Origin: Victivallales bacterium
GTDB lineage: Bacteria > Verrucomicrobiota > Lentisphaeria > Oligosphaerales > Oligosphaeraceae
Length of the DNA stretch: 10,691 nucleotides
Direction: 5' to 3'
Assembly (NCBI GenBank): GCA_017458805.1
Contig: JAFTAC010000669.1
Location: forward strand, 1-10,691
The notes beneath the pieces were generated by a model. It was not told the origin of the DNA. It ran no database searches and worked only from the letters and a program-made list of their open reading frames with translations. Position numbers and translations under genes: made by a program. How positions within the stretch are numbered: the stretch's first letter is position 1; each line of letters opens with the position of its first letter. Of the stretch, positions 1-7,852 are shown piece after piece.

Positions 1-75
1 GCGTCGCCATTCGCAAAAAATCATCTCCAAAACTCCAATGCAATGTGTATCCGAATTAAATCAATTAAGTACTAG
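1..75 (+). repeat. Right end of a MITE-like repeat (cut by window edge)
   Basis: These 75 bases are identical, base for base, to positions 9263-9337, where they form the right part of a 164-bp element with terminal inverted repeats. The stretch ends in the inverted-repeat arm ATTAAATCAATTAAGTACTAG-type sequence with the terminal CTAG at 72-75. The left half of this copy lies outside the window. Same orientation as the downstream copy, so the two are direct repeats about 9.26 kb apart flanking the four-gene operon. Confidence 0.9.
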
Positions 76-253
76 CGACAGTTTAGGATATTTATCCCTC
101 TGTATTGGGGAGTAAGAATGATTGGCTTCTCAGCCAGAGGAAGTAGAACCTCTTTTTGTATCCGTTCATCTGGCCTGCACACGAGTACTTAAGTCCTAGG
201 GAGACGCCGATGCGTTCATGTCGATGCGCATTCTGCAGAGCCAGAGACCCCGG
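76..253. other. Non-coding stretch with several small inverted repeats
   Basis: No convincing gene. It holds small palindromes: GGATA-TT-TATCC at 86-97, TGGCT-TCTC-AGCCA at 123-136, and a longer-range pair TCTGGCCTGC (169-178) with GCAG-A-GCCAGA (235-245, one bulged base). The heptamer CGATGCG occurs twice inside that last loop (208-214 and 222-228). ACTTAAGT followed by CCTAGG near 187-200 loosely resembles the end of the flanking repeat element. This is the region just after the last gene of the operon, so some of it may serve transcript 3'-end formation, but no minus-strand hairpin is followed by a T-run. Confidence 0.5.
136..157 (+). terminator. Weak plus-strand terminator-like hairpin
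   Basis: AGAGG (136-140), an 8-nt loop, then CCTCT (149-153) followed directly by TTTT. The stem is only 5 bp and a neighbouring hairpin (123-136) competes for base 136. If used, it would stop plus-strand transcription entering from the left of the window. It would not serve the minus-strand operon. Confidence 0.25.
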
Positions 254-262
254 TTACGGGGT
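247..262. other. Perfect 6-bp hairpin spanning the stop codon of the last operon gene
   Basis: ACCCCG (247-252) and CGGGGT (257-262) are perfect complements with a 4-nt loop that contains most of the TAA stop of the minus-strand gene (254-256). On the plus strand it is followed by TTT, on the minus strand by CTCTGG. It may stabilise the mRNA end or act as a poor terminator. No stronger claim is possible. Confidence 0.35.
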
Positions 263-3205
263 TTTGCAGTTACCTCCAATGGTAACCCAGTGCTGCCGAA
301 AACATTTAACATCAATGACAAAATCCCCTGTTTCCGAAATGGGGATTTCCTTGCCTGAAAAGGTGTCTATTGCCAGCAAAGGCCCCTTAAGTGCCAGGGC
401 TTTCATGTTAAGGCGAACGATGCCTGATGTTACAGGATTCTCTTCATTGAAATTGGCGATGATAAGCAATGCCTTGCCATTGTTAATATATGCCGACACC
501 TTCACCATGGGGTGAGGCGTGCTTAATGCCGGTGGTTCCTTGCCCCAATAGGGCCTGAACCCCTCATGGGTGGCGCCAAAATCGTCCAGCGCCTTCCAAT
601 AGGGGGCCACGACAGCAGCCTCGTGTATGCGATAGGTCATCGTCCAGGTGGTGCCGTGGACAAAGCTATAGGTGCAGTTTTCCACGGCCGAGAAGGGTTG
701 CTTCAGGTATGCCGTGAATCGCGACGGAAGCCCATAGACAAAACCATTGACTTGGGTCCTCATCGCCTCGACAGGCAGAATGTCCGTTCGCTTCATCTTG
801 GTTCTATCCCATTTCTGAGACATGAACTGTTCCCCTTCCCATGCGGCATCCCAAAAGAAGCAAGTCGGAGCATCCCATATACTTGACTTGTGTTGTTCAC
901 AGTAGCATCCTCTGTTTTTGAAGATGTTATACAGGCGCCATGCCTTCAATCTGCCGTCCCAGACGTCGCGTTGCGCCACACGTCTCCCTTCAAAATCGGC
1001 CACGCCGCATCCATGCAGTTCATTATTGCAGGAAGCGTACATGCGCCCGTCCAGAAAACCGCCGTCCAGCTGGAAATCGTCCAAAAGAGAGGCAAGACGC
1101 CAGAAGAAATAGTCGATGTACTCGCTGCGGGGACAAGCCTGATAGCATTTCTCATGCGGTCTGCTGGCCGCAATGAAAGGCGCGGCAACTGGATGGATAA
1201 GCCAATCCTTTTCGTGCGCCTGCCAGGCACGGTCAACCGTGGAAAGCGAGTTGTTGATGTAGATGATGGCGCGTCCGCCCAGACGATGTATCTCCTCCAC
1301 GCTTCTTTTCAGACGTTCTGGCTCGGCCACGTACATTCCTGCGAAGGACTCGTCCGTGTATTGGCTTGCGTGATAGCAGAATGTATCGATGCCATAGAAC
1401 CTGTAGCCCTCAATCAGATTGCGTATGGGGTGTTTCATCGGGACGATTCCGCCGCCCCACAGCCCGTTCCCCAGTTCAGCGTCAGGTGTCAGATAGCCGG
1501 CTTCCGCCTCATCGTCAATCTTCTCGGGGAAGGTGGCTCTTCTGCCATTGCAGTAGCCGACGGAATCAAAGTTATCCAGGAGCAGCGTGTCCCCATCAAC
1601 CACAGGCGGCTGGTCTCCCAGCGCAAAATCCGTGCGCGGATGCGCGGAGATCTTCAAGGCATCGACGGAGACATTCACACCGCCGACATGAAGCATGGCG
1701 GGAAATGCGCGATTGCTCCCTTGGAATGGTGCGCCCGCCGTCTTGTTGCCATTGACGAACACGGACATTTCATCGCCCCATGTGACAGCCAGATGGTTCC
1801 ACTCGCCTTGCCGGGGACTCCAGTCAGTGGAAACATAGACTTTTGTCTTGTAGTCCTCGTAAATCTGCGCAAAGACGCCCCCTTTGGGAGCCCAGCCAAA
1901 CTTGAACCGGATATGGCCGTGGCTTGCCTCCCAGAAAAGCTCCTCGCGTTTGTGCGTGGCGGGGTCGAAGTCCATCCGAACCCTCAATTCAACGGTGCCG
2001 CACTCCTGGCGAATGTTCCCTTCAGGCAAGTAATCGACCGTCCCTGTCCATGCGGGTCTCCTTTCATCGTTGTAGCGGATGGCATAGCATAGGCGCAGGC
2101 CTTTCTCGACGGCGGGCATGGGGCGGACGGGCAACGGCTGTATCCCCGTGGAGTATCGCCGTTTCTCCTTGAGTTCCGTCGGACTGTCAATGTAATTCAC
2201 CTGGAGTGCAACGCAGTCTTCCTGGGGAATCACGGCTAGGGCCTGTTCTTTTTTCACAAGCGGCCAGTCGAAGGGCATGCCGTCAAACCAGCCAAAGCCG
2301 ACATCGTCATTGAAAAGGAAGAGCTGTGGTCTTATGGGGTGATATTCGGCCTCGCCCTTCACTGGGTAGGTGGTTTTGACGCCCCCGAAGGCGTATGGTC
2401 CGCGGTGCAAGGTTCTTGCGACCTCTTTTCGAATGGGATAAAGATGCGCGTACTTCTGGACAGTTGCGCACTTGGGAATGTCCATTTCAACCCGCATGAC
2501 GCCATCAAAGTAGATTTCGGTAGTGACTTGATAGGCATCAGTTCCCGCGAGCCTGCCCGTCCACCGCATTTGTATGGTGGTATCATCGATTTTCCTTGCC
2601 GATTGAAGCGACCACTCTTCGGGGAATGGTTCCAGCAGAAGGCGTGCGGGTGAAGCAAGCAGCTCGACGTGCTGCGATTCAATCTGCGCCGGAAGCGGAT
2701 TGCCGCAGAAGATGAAACGGCGTCCCCACACGGAAACCACGTTGCCTTCCAGCTGAACTGGTGTCCAGGGCGCAGGCACCTTCCCGTCGGGAATCCCCTC
2801 CTTGAAGCCGCGCCAGTTCTTCGGATTCGGAGGCGTCGTCAGCTCGCAGGCAGAGCTGCACAACTCCTTGCCGGAGGCCGTGAGCACAGTAGCCTTGGCG
2901 ATGAAACGCCGCCTTTCCGGCAATTGAGCTGTCTCCTTTTGAAACACCAGGGGCTCGCCATTTCGGGGCAGTTCCCATTCGCCCAGCAGAATCGTGTTGC
3001 CTGCCTCTTGCGGCAGCTCCTTGTCAGACGCCGTGACGCGGCATTTCAGGTCCGCGCCGAAGATTCTTTGTTTCTGGAGAACTTTTCCCTCGATGACGCT
3101 CCCTTCCCTTTCAAAGGAAAACATCAGCTTAATCGGCGTTTCCGCCGCAGTCAATGCGCACGCAAGAAACAGCGCGGAAAAGAGTATTCCCTTATACGAT
3201 TTCAT
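254..3205 (-). CDS. Exported LamG-containing glycoside-hydrolase-like protein, short paralogue (983 aa)
   Basis: Predicted exported polysaccharide-active protein. I place the start at 3205, not at the ATG at 3229. It overlaps the upstream stop as ATGA, has GGAAGAGG 4 nt upstream, and gives a clean signal peptide (MKSYKG, then a hydrophobic run, then ALTAAE). Residues about 130-390 form beta-rich domains with VPAPW.P...V.VWGRR and GFGWFDGMPFDWPL motifs. Residues about 390-525 are a LamG/concanavalin-like jelly roll (GEWNHLAVTWGDEMSVFVNG). Residues about 590-880 look like an alpha/beta barrel, with strand-end acids Asp714 and Asp719 (QLDGGFLDGR), Glu770 (YCEQHKS) and Glu790/Glu792 (WEGE) as candidate catalytic residues. 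A C-terminal beta domain has ALLIIANFNEE. The layout resembles proteins often labelled 'glycoside hydrolase domain-containing' (DUF6067/GH123-like) in Planctomycetota and Lentisphaerota; this is from memory. Substrate unknown. It is a paralogue of the gene upstream. Confidence 0.85.
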   Translation of the reverse strand: MKSYKGILFSALFLACALTAAETPIKLMFSFEREGSVIEGKVLQKQRIFGADLKCRVTASDKELPQEAGNTILLGEWELPRNGEPLVFQKETAQLPERRRFIAKATVLTASGKELCSSACELTTPPNPKNWRGFKEGIPDGKVPAPWTPVQLEGNVVSVWGRRFIFCGNPLPAQIESQHVELLASPARLLLEPFPEEWSLQSARKIDDTTIQMRWTGRLAGTDAYQVTTEIYFDGVMRVEMDIPKCATVQKYAHLYPIRKEVARTLHRGPYAFGGVKTTYPVKGEAEYHPIRPQLFLFNDDVGFGWFDGMPFDWPLVKKEQALAVIPQEDCVALQVNYIDSPTELKEKRRYSTGIQPLPVRPMPAVEKGLRLCYAIRYNDERRPAWTGTVDYLPEGNIRQECGTVELRVRMDFDPATHKREELFWEASHGHIRFKFGWAPKGGVFAQIYEDYKTKVYVSTDWSPRQGEWNHLAVTWGDEMSVFVNGNKTAGAPFQGSNRAFPAMLHVGGVNVSVDALKISAHPRTDFALGDQPPVVDGDTLLLDNFDSVGYCNGRRATFPEKIDDEAEAGYLTPDAELGNGLWGGGIVPMKHPIRNLIEGYRFYGIDTFCYHASQYTDESFAGMYVAEPERLKRSVEEIHRLGGRAIIYINNSLSTVDRAWQAHEKDWLIHPVAAPFIAASRPHEKCYQACPRSEYIDYFFWRLASLLDDFQLDGGFLDGRMYASCNNELHGCGVADFEGRRVAQRDVWDGRLKAWRLYNIFKNRGCYCEQHKSSIWDAPTCFFWDAAWEGEQFMSQKWDRTKMKRTDILPVEAMRTQVNGFVYGLPSRFTAYLKQPFSAVENCTYSFVHGTTWTMTYRIHEAAVVAPYWKALDDFGATHEGFRPYWGKEPPALSTPHPMVKVSAYINNGKALLIIANFNEENPVTSGIVRLNMKALALKGPLLAIDTFSGKEIPISETGDFVIDVKCFRQHWVTIGGNCKTP

Positions 3206-6200
3206 CTGGCCTCTTCCACAATAAACCAATCCTGCCGGAAAGACTTCAGGCCAATGGCAAAGCGCCCGTCATCCGAAACAGGTATCTCCTGTCCACTAAA
3301 GGCATTCCTGACACGCGGCTTCCTTATCTTCAGGGCCTGCAAATCCAAGGCGATTTCCCCCTCGACCCTCTCGTTGTCCTCATTAAAATTGGCGACGATA
3401 AGCAGGGAGCACCCCTCTTTGACATGGGCGGACACTTTGACCAATTCATCACAGGTCGCCTTGGCAGGAGGCCGCTTCGCCCAATAGCCAAGGAAATTCC
3501 GCTTGTTTGCGCCGAACTGCTCAAGGGCTAGCCAGTAGGGGGACACAACCAGCCCCTCCTCGATTCGATAGGTCATCGTCCAGCTTGTGCCATGCACAAA
3601 GCTCATCGTGCAGTTTTCCACAGGCGACAAGGGGGCGTGGGAATAGGCCGTGTTGCGGGATGGCATGCCATACGGAATGCCGTTTATCTCGCCACGCATG
3701 GCTTCCAATGGCACAATCGAAAGGCGCTTGCGCCCATTGAGGCGCACGCCCATCAGCTGTTCCCCCTCCCAGACACCATTCCAGAAGAAGCAGGAGGGGA
3801 TATTCCAGTTGCCTGACTTATGCTGCTCACAATAGCCTCCGCGGCTTTGCACGATGTTATACAGCCACCAGGCATTTTCCCGGCAGCGCCATGCATCGCG
3901 GCCTGAGACTTTTTCGCCGTTGAAATTCTCGACGCCGCAGCCGTGCCGCGGGTTGCTGCACTGCGCATCCAGGCGACCGTCCATGAATATCCCGTCTATC
4001 CCGTAATCATCCATCAGCTTGCCAATCCGATGGAAGAAGTATTGGATGTAACCGCTTCTCGGACAGGCCTGGTAGCCCTTTTCGTATGGCCTGGCGCTTG
4101 AAATGAAGGGCGTCATCCTCGGTTCAATGAGCCATTCATCCGCGTAAGTGTCCCAGCTGCGGTCGATTGTTGAAAGGCCGTTCCCGACGTAGATAATCCC
4201 CTTCATGCCCGCCTTGTGGACGGCCTCCAAAGAACTGCGGAACCGCTTCTCATCCGCTATGTACAATCCCGCAAATGCCTCGTCGGTGTATTGGCTTGCG
4301 TGATAGCATACCGCCTGAAAGCCAAGTGCCGCATATCCATCGATAAGGCTCCGCGTGGGAACAGCGAGGGGGCCGACAGCCTTTCCCCTAATTCCTTCCA
4401 CGATATTGGTGTCAGGCAGAATGTACCCGCACTCCGACTCGGCGGAAATCTTGCCTGGTCTGGTTGCCTTACGGCCATTGGTGTATGTCTGTGAATCAAA
4501 ATTGTCGCATAGCAAGGTGTATTCATCGACTGTCGGCTCGCCTTCAGGGAAGCTGTTTCGCTTGATGGAACTGATACGCAACTCATCCAGAATGCAGCTT
4601 TTGCTGCCGATAGACAAGTTGGCTGGAAAAATCCTCATCAGTTCTGGTTGCGCAGATTGGTCAACCATCCTGCCATCCAGCCATAGCTCGACACTGCCGT
4701 TCCCCCATGTGCATGCGACGTGATGCCAGATGCCGGGCTTCAGTGCATCTGGTGATTTTATGCGCCATTTCTCCGACCAGTATTCCTGAGTGTGGGCGAA
4801 AAGAATGCCTTTATCATCGATTTCCATGCTGAACTGGTTTGCATCACCGTGTGAAACCAAGGCAAGCCTGTCCCTCTTGCCCAACGATGGAACAAGGAAT
4901 CTGTATTCAAGTGTACCTTGCTTGATGTCAATATTGCCATTAGGTTGATAATCCACAGAGGACAGCCATGCGGTACGCTGCTCGTCGCCATAGCGGATTG
5001 CATAGCAGAGGCGCATCGCCTCTTCGCGTTCAGGCATTGGTCGCGCTGGAAGGGCCTGCAGCCCAAAGGAGAATCTCCGGCGTTGCCTGACGATTTCCGC
5101 ATTGTCTATGTAGTTCACGCGAAGGGTGGTCGTTTCCGTGCCCGGCATCACGGAAAGAGCGTCATCAGGCCTGGCCAACGGCCAGTCGAATGGCATGCCA
5201 TCGAACCATCCCAAGCCGACAACGTCATTCAGGAGCATGATGTTTGGAATGATGGGGAAGCTCTCTGGTTTCAGGCATTGGCGTATTGTAAGCATCCCGC
5301 CAAAAACACCTGGTCCATGATGCAGATATTTCGCTATCTCCCTACGGTAATCCACCTCAAAATAAAGCTGGGAAATGCCGACACCGCCAGGAATCTCCAA
5401 ATCCGTGCGAATCGTGCCGTCAAAAGTGATTTCACTAAAGGCACTTAGCTCTGCATCATTGCCAACGGAGCCTGAATACTCTAGACGCACCCTGCTTGCA
5501 CTTAATTTGCGCGCACTTTTCATTTGCCACTTGATTTCGGGTGTGGACACAATCCTGCATGGGCGTGAAAGCAGCGGTACATTCTGCGAAACTATCTGAA
5601 TGGGAACTGGAGTGCTTGGGGAGAATTCATATCGTCGCCCCCAGCAGGTGACGGTCAGGCCGTCCAGGGAAACAGGAATCCATGGCGCGGGGACGATTCG
5701 TTCATCAGGCTTGCAGGAGGCAAAACCCTTCCACACGGGGAAAGGCGGCGTCGCCATTTTCACGCTGGATTCAGCCACGAGTTCACCGCTGTCATGCAAC
5801 TGCGCCTTCAGTTGATATCGGCTTCGCTCAGGCAAGCCATCCAAGGCGCATTCAAACAGTTGCGCACCGTCTTTATACCGCATCTTTCCCAACTCACGCA
5901 CGACATTTTTCCCCGCTTCATCCAAAAGCGTCAGGCGGTATTCTGCATTATCCGAGCAGAAAACGGAACGCGCCGAGAGGGAAACGCTTAAAAGGCGTCC
6001 CTCTTCCTTGAGCTTGACGGAACACTCCAGCCGCGGCGCATTGTCAACCGTGACAGGCCAGCTGAAATGCATATACCTCTCTGGCTCCTGTCCCGGCTTG
6101 AGCATTTCATTCGGCTTGGTTCCACCGCCATAATAGGCGGGAATGTGATGCACTCCGGCCTGGAGCATCAAGATGTCAAAAGTGTATTCCCCGTCTTTTA

Positions 6201-7065
6201 AAAAGGGAATAGGCAGCTCTGTCTGCAAGGAGTCGAAGCGCACCTGTCCCTCGGATTTGCCGACAGGTTTCCCCGACATATCCAATATCTCGACACGAAA
6301 ATCCGCAAACTTCTCGGGCGGCAGGGCAAGTGCCTTTGCACGGATGCTCTGGCCGTCATCCGCGCTTGTCACGTAGAAGGCCCCAGCTGGCAAGTCATCC
6401 CCAAAACGGAGCAGCAGAGCCTCTTTCATGTTGCCGAAAAAGAGGTTTCTGGAGCTCCTGACCATAACGGACTGCTCCGGTTCGGGGGACAGCGTTGTCC
6501 GCGAAGCATTGCAAAGCAGCCTGGACGGCATTCTTTCAAATCCCAAATCGGCAAACGGAATACGCAACGTGGCACTCCATTGGTCGTCCTGGACGTCCAC
6601 CGCCGTCTCAACATGGCTGTCCCAGGCGGAATCCACATTGTATGCGTCATACAGGACATTCTTCGTGTTGAGCGTGAATTGATAATACTCGCCTTCCGGG
6701 GCCTCCGGATGTGCCAAAGCCAGCTCCAGGCATTCATCGTGATAGACACGTCCGTCACGCTTGCTTTCCGTTGAGAGACGCCTGCTGCCTGGTTCCACTC
6801 GCCCGCAAAGTTGCACATACAGGGCATTTTTCGTGGCCGCCATGCTTACCTCCGTACCCCATTTGGGGGCGTGGCCGCGGTTGAACTCCGTGAAGCCACT
6901 GACATGCAGCGTGCCTCCCCAGAATGCATGCGGACTGTCGGAAAGCTGCTGCAAACTGGGGACGTCCTCATAGACAGGCACATTGGCAAATGGCCCGCCA
7001 TGCAACGGCAGAACGCTACCGAACAAGCATGATAAAACGGTGATGATGCGATGACAAGTCTTCAT
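3202..7065 (-). CDS. Exported CBM9-like + LamG + glycoside-hydrolase-like protein, long paralogue (1287 aa)
   Basis: Third gene of the operon. It begins 9 nt after the pilin-like gene; the only RBS-like stretch (GGGGACGG, ~13 nt upstream) overlaps that gene's end. The N-terminus (MKTCHRIITVLSCLFGSVLP) is a signal peptide. Residues about 30-190 look like a carbohydrate-binding family 9-like domain: an acidic DECLELAL strand, YYQFTLN, and DDQWSATLRIPFADLGF at its end. Residues about 220-440 hold Ig-like/beta modules. From about 440 the protein parallels its downstream paralogue: VPAPWIPVSLDGLTVTCWGRR, GLGWFDGMPFDWPL, LamG at about 700-835 (GIWHHVACTWGNGSVELWLDG) and a barrel at about 900-1190. 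Candidate catalytic acids are Asp1024 and Asp1029 (YGIDGIFMDGR), Glu1080 (YCEQHKS) and Glu1100/Glu1102 (WEGE). The last ~90 residues form a beta domain. Likely secreted or surface glycan hydrolase; family and substrate cannot be fixed without a search. Confidence 0.87.
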   Translation of the reverse strand: MKTCHRIITVLSCLFGSVLPLHGGPFANVPVYEDVPSLQQLSDSPHAFWGGTLHVSGFTEFNRGHAPKWGTEVSMAATKNALYVQLCGRVEPGSRRLSTESKRDGRVYHDECLELALAHPEAPEGEYYQFTLNTKNVLYDAYNVDSAWDSHVETAVDVQDDQWSATLRIPFADLGFERMPSRLLCNASRTTLSPEPEQSVMVRSSRNLFFGNMKEALLLRFGDDLPAGAFYVTSADDGQSIRAKALALPPEKFADFRVEILDMSGKPVGKSEGQVRFDSLQTELPIPFLKDGEYTFDILMLQAGVHHIPAYYGGGTKPNEMLKPGQEPERYMHFSWPVTVDNAPRLECSVKLKEEGRLLSVSLSARSVFCSDNAEYRLTLLDEAGKNVVRELGKMRYKDGAQLFECALDGLPERSRYQLKAQLHDSGELVAESSVKMATPPFPVWKGFASCKPDERIVPAPWIPVSLDGLTVTCWGRRYEFSPSTPVPIQIVSQNVPLLSRPCRIVSTPEIKWQMKSARKLSASRVRLEYSGSVGNDAELSAFSEITFDGTIRTDLEIPGGVGISQLYFEVDYRREIAKYLHHGPGVFGGMLTIRQCLKPESFPIIPNIMLLNDVVGLGWFDGMPFDWPLARPDDALSVMPGTETTTLRVNYIDNAEIVRQRRRFSFGLQALPARPMPEREEAMRLCYAIRYGDEQRTAWLSSVDYQPNGNIDIKQGTLEYRFLVPSLGKRDRLALVSHGDANQFSMEIDDKGILFAHTQEYWSEKWRIKSPDALKPGIWHHVACTWGNGSVELWLDGRMVDQSAQPELMRIFPANLSIGSKSCILDELRISSIKRNSFPEGEPTVDEYTLLCDNFDSQTYTNGRKATRPGKISAESECGYILPDTNIVEGIRGKAVGPLAVPTRSLIDGYAALGFQAVCYHASQYTDEAFAGLYIADEKRFRSSLEAVHKAGMKGIIYVGNGLSTIDRSWDTYADEWLIEPRMTPFISSARPYEKGYQACPRSGYIQYFFHRIGKLMDDYGIDGIFMDGRLDAQCSNPRHGCGVENFNGEKVSGRDAWRCRENAWWLYNIVQSRGGYCEQHKSGNWNIPSCFFWNGVWEGEQLMGVRLNGRKRLSIVPLEAMRGEINGIPYGMPSRNTAYSHAPLSPVENCTMSFVHGTSWTMTYRIEEGLVVSPYWLALEQFGANKRNFLGYWAKRPPAKATCDELVKVSAHVKEGCSLLIVANFNEDNERVEGEIALDLQALKIRKPRVRNAFSGQEIPVSDDGRFAIGLKSFRQDWFIVEEAR
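3210..3217 (-). promoter_or_regulatory. Ribosome binding site deciding the start of the 983-aa gene
   Basis: On the minus strand GGAAGAGG lies 4 nt before the ATG at 3205-3203, whose last three bases of ATGA are the stop of the upstream gene. The site is inside the upstream coding sequence, which suggests translational coupling of the two paralogues. Confidence 0.75.
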
Positions 7066-7074
7066 AGACGCTAA

Positions 7075-7809
7075 TTACCGTCCCCACAGCGCCGTGAGGA
7101 AATCATAGCATTCCTTCGAGCGGAACACGGCGTTCTGGTCGCCTCCATAGATGAACAGCATCTTGTCCGTCACGACACTGCCGTCAAAGCGCTGCATGTT
7201 GGTCTGATTCCCATGGCGCACCGAAACATAAAGCGGCTGCATGGGATTCGCGGCTGAACTCAGCGTCCAGACAGGTGCATATCCGGCCGCGGCAATGGCC
7301 CCCTGGTAGTCCAGCAAGGATACAGAGGACGACGGACTGCGGATGCTGGAGACACTAAGCCCCTTGTTATACTGCGAATCAGTTAGTTTGTCCTTGTGAT
7401 ACAGATACTTGGGATATGCGTATCCTGTGCCGTAGAAGTTCGTGTCGCGGACGGCCGTGCTCGTGTTGAACTGCGAGCCACCTGCCGGGCAGGCAAACGT
7501 CTTCTGAAACACCATGACGCCGCCGCCCGCTGGCAGCTTGCCAAACGTGTAGTACTCAAGCAGGGACGGCCAGTACGCAAATGTCCAGTTGCCCCCGCCT
7601 GGATTCATCATCATCGCCGGCACGTAGAAATCGTCATTGTCATCGGCATACATGATCATGGTTGTGCCAAGCTGCTTCAAGTTATTGACGCAACTGATGC
7701 AGCGGGCCTTTTCCCGCGCCTTGCTCAACGCAGGCAACAGCATCGCCGCCAAAATGGCGATGATGGCTATCACGACGAGCAATTCAATGAGAGTAAACAG
7801 TTTCTTCAT
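7075..7809 (-). CDS. Prepilin-type protein with H-X9-DG motif (244 aa)
   Basis: Type IV pilin/pseudopilin-like protein. The start at 7809 is chosen over the ATG at 7932 because GGAGG lies 5 nt upstream and because the product begins with a prepilin peptidase signal: MKKLFTLIELLVVIAIIAIL. This short basic leader is followed by FTLIE and a hydrophobic helix (residues about 5-26). Next come the ALSKAREKARCISCVNNLKQLG and YADDNDD stretches seen in Planctomycetota/Lentisphaerota pilin-like families (DUF1559-related). Near the C-terminus His199 and Asp209-Gly210 fit the H-X9-DG prepilin-processing-associated signature exactly. The usual glycine just before the FTLIE phenylalanine is replaced by leucine. 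Such proteins occur in large numbers in Lentisphaerota genomes next to LacI regulators and hydrolases. A role in surface display or secretion of the downstream enzymes is inference. The gene follows lacI by 43 nt. Confidence 0.93.
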   Translation of the reverse strand: MKKLFTLIELLVVIAIIAILAAMLLPALSKAREKARCISCVNNLKQLGTTMIMYADDNDDFYVPAMMMNPGGGNWTFAYWPSLLEYYTFGKLPAGGGVMVFQKTFACPAGGSQFNTSTAVRDTNFYGTGYAYPKYLYHKDKLTDSQYNKGLSVSSIRSPSSSVSLLDYQGAIAAAGYAPVWTLSSAANPMQPLYVSVRHGNQTNMQRFDGSVVTDKMLFIYGGDQNAVFRSKECYDFLTALWGR

Positions 7810-7814
7810 AATGA

Positions 7815-7819
7815 CCTCC
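7815..7819 (-). promoter_or_regulatory. Ribosome binding site of the prepilin-like gene
   Basis: GGAGG on the minus strand, 5 nt upstream of the ATG at 7809. It is the best Shine-Dalgarno sequence in the operon and fixes the start at MKKLF. The pilin-like protein is therefore probably made in larger amounts than its neighbours. Confidence 0.9.
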
Positions 7820-7852
7820 GTCTTTTTTGGGAGTTGTTGTATTAAAAAATAC

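Noticed and set aside
890..2092. 400-codon plus-strand open frame antisense to the 983-aa gene
   Set aside because: It lies wholly inside a gene with recognisable motifs on the other strand, has no Shine-Dalgarno site and no recognisable domain. It is a shadow frame.
3206..3229. Longer N-terminus for the 983-aa gene from the ATG at 3229
   Set aside because: The extra eight residues spoil the signal peptide, and the RBS plus ATGA overlap points to 3205.
2669..3487. 272-codon plus-strand open frame across the junction of the two large genes
   Set aside because: Antisense to both proteins and Arg/Leu-rich in a way typical of shadow frames.
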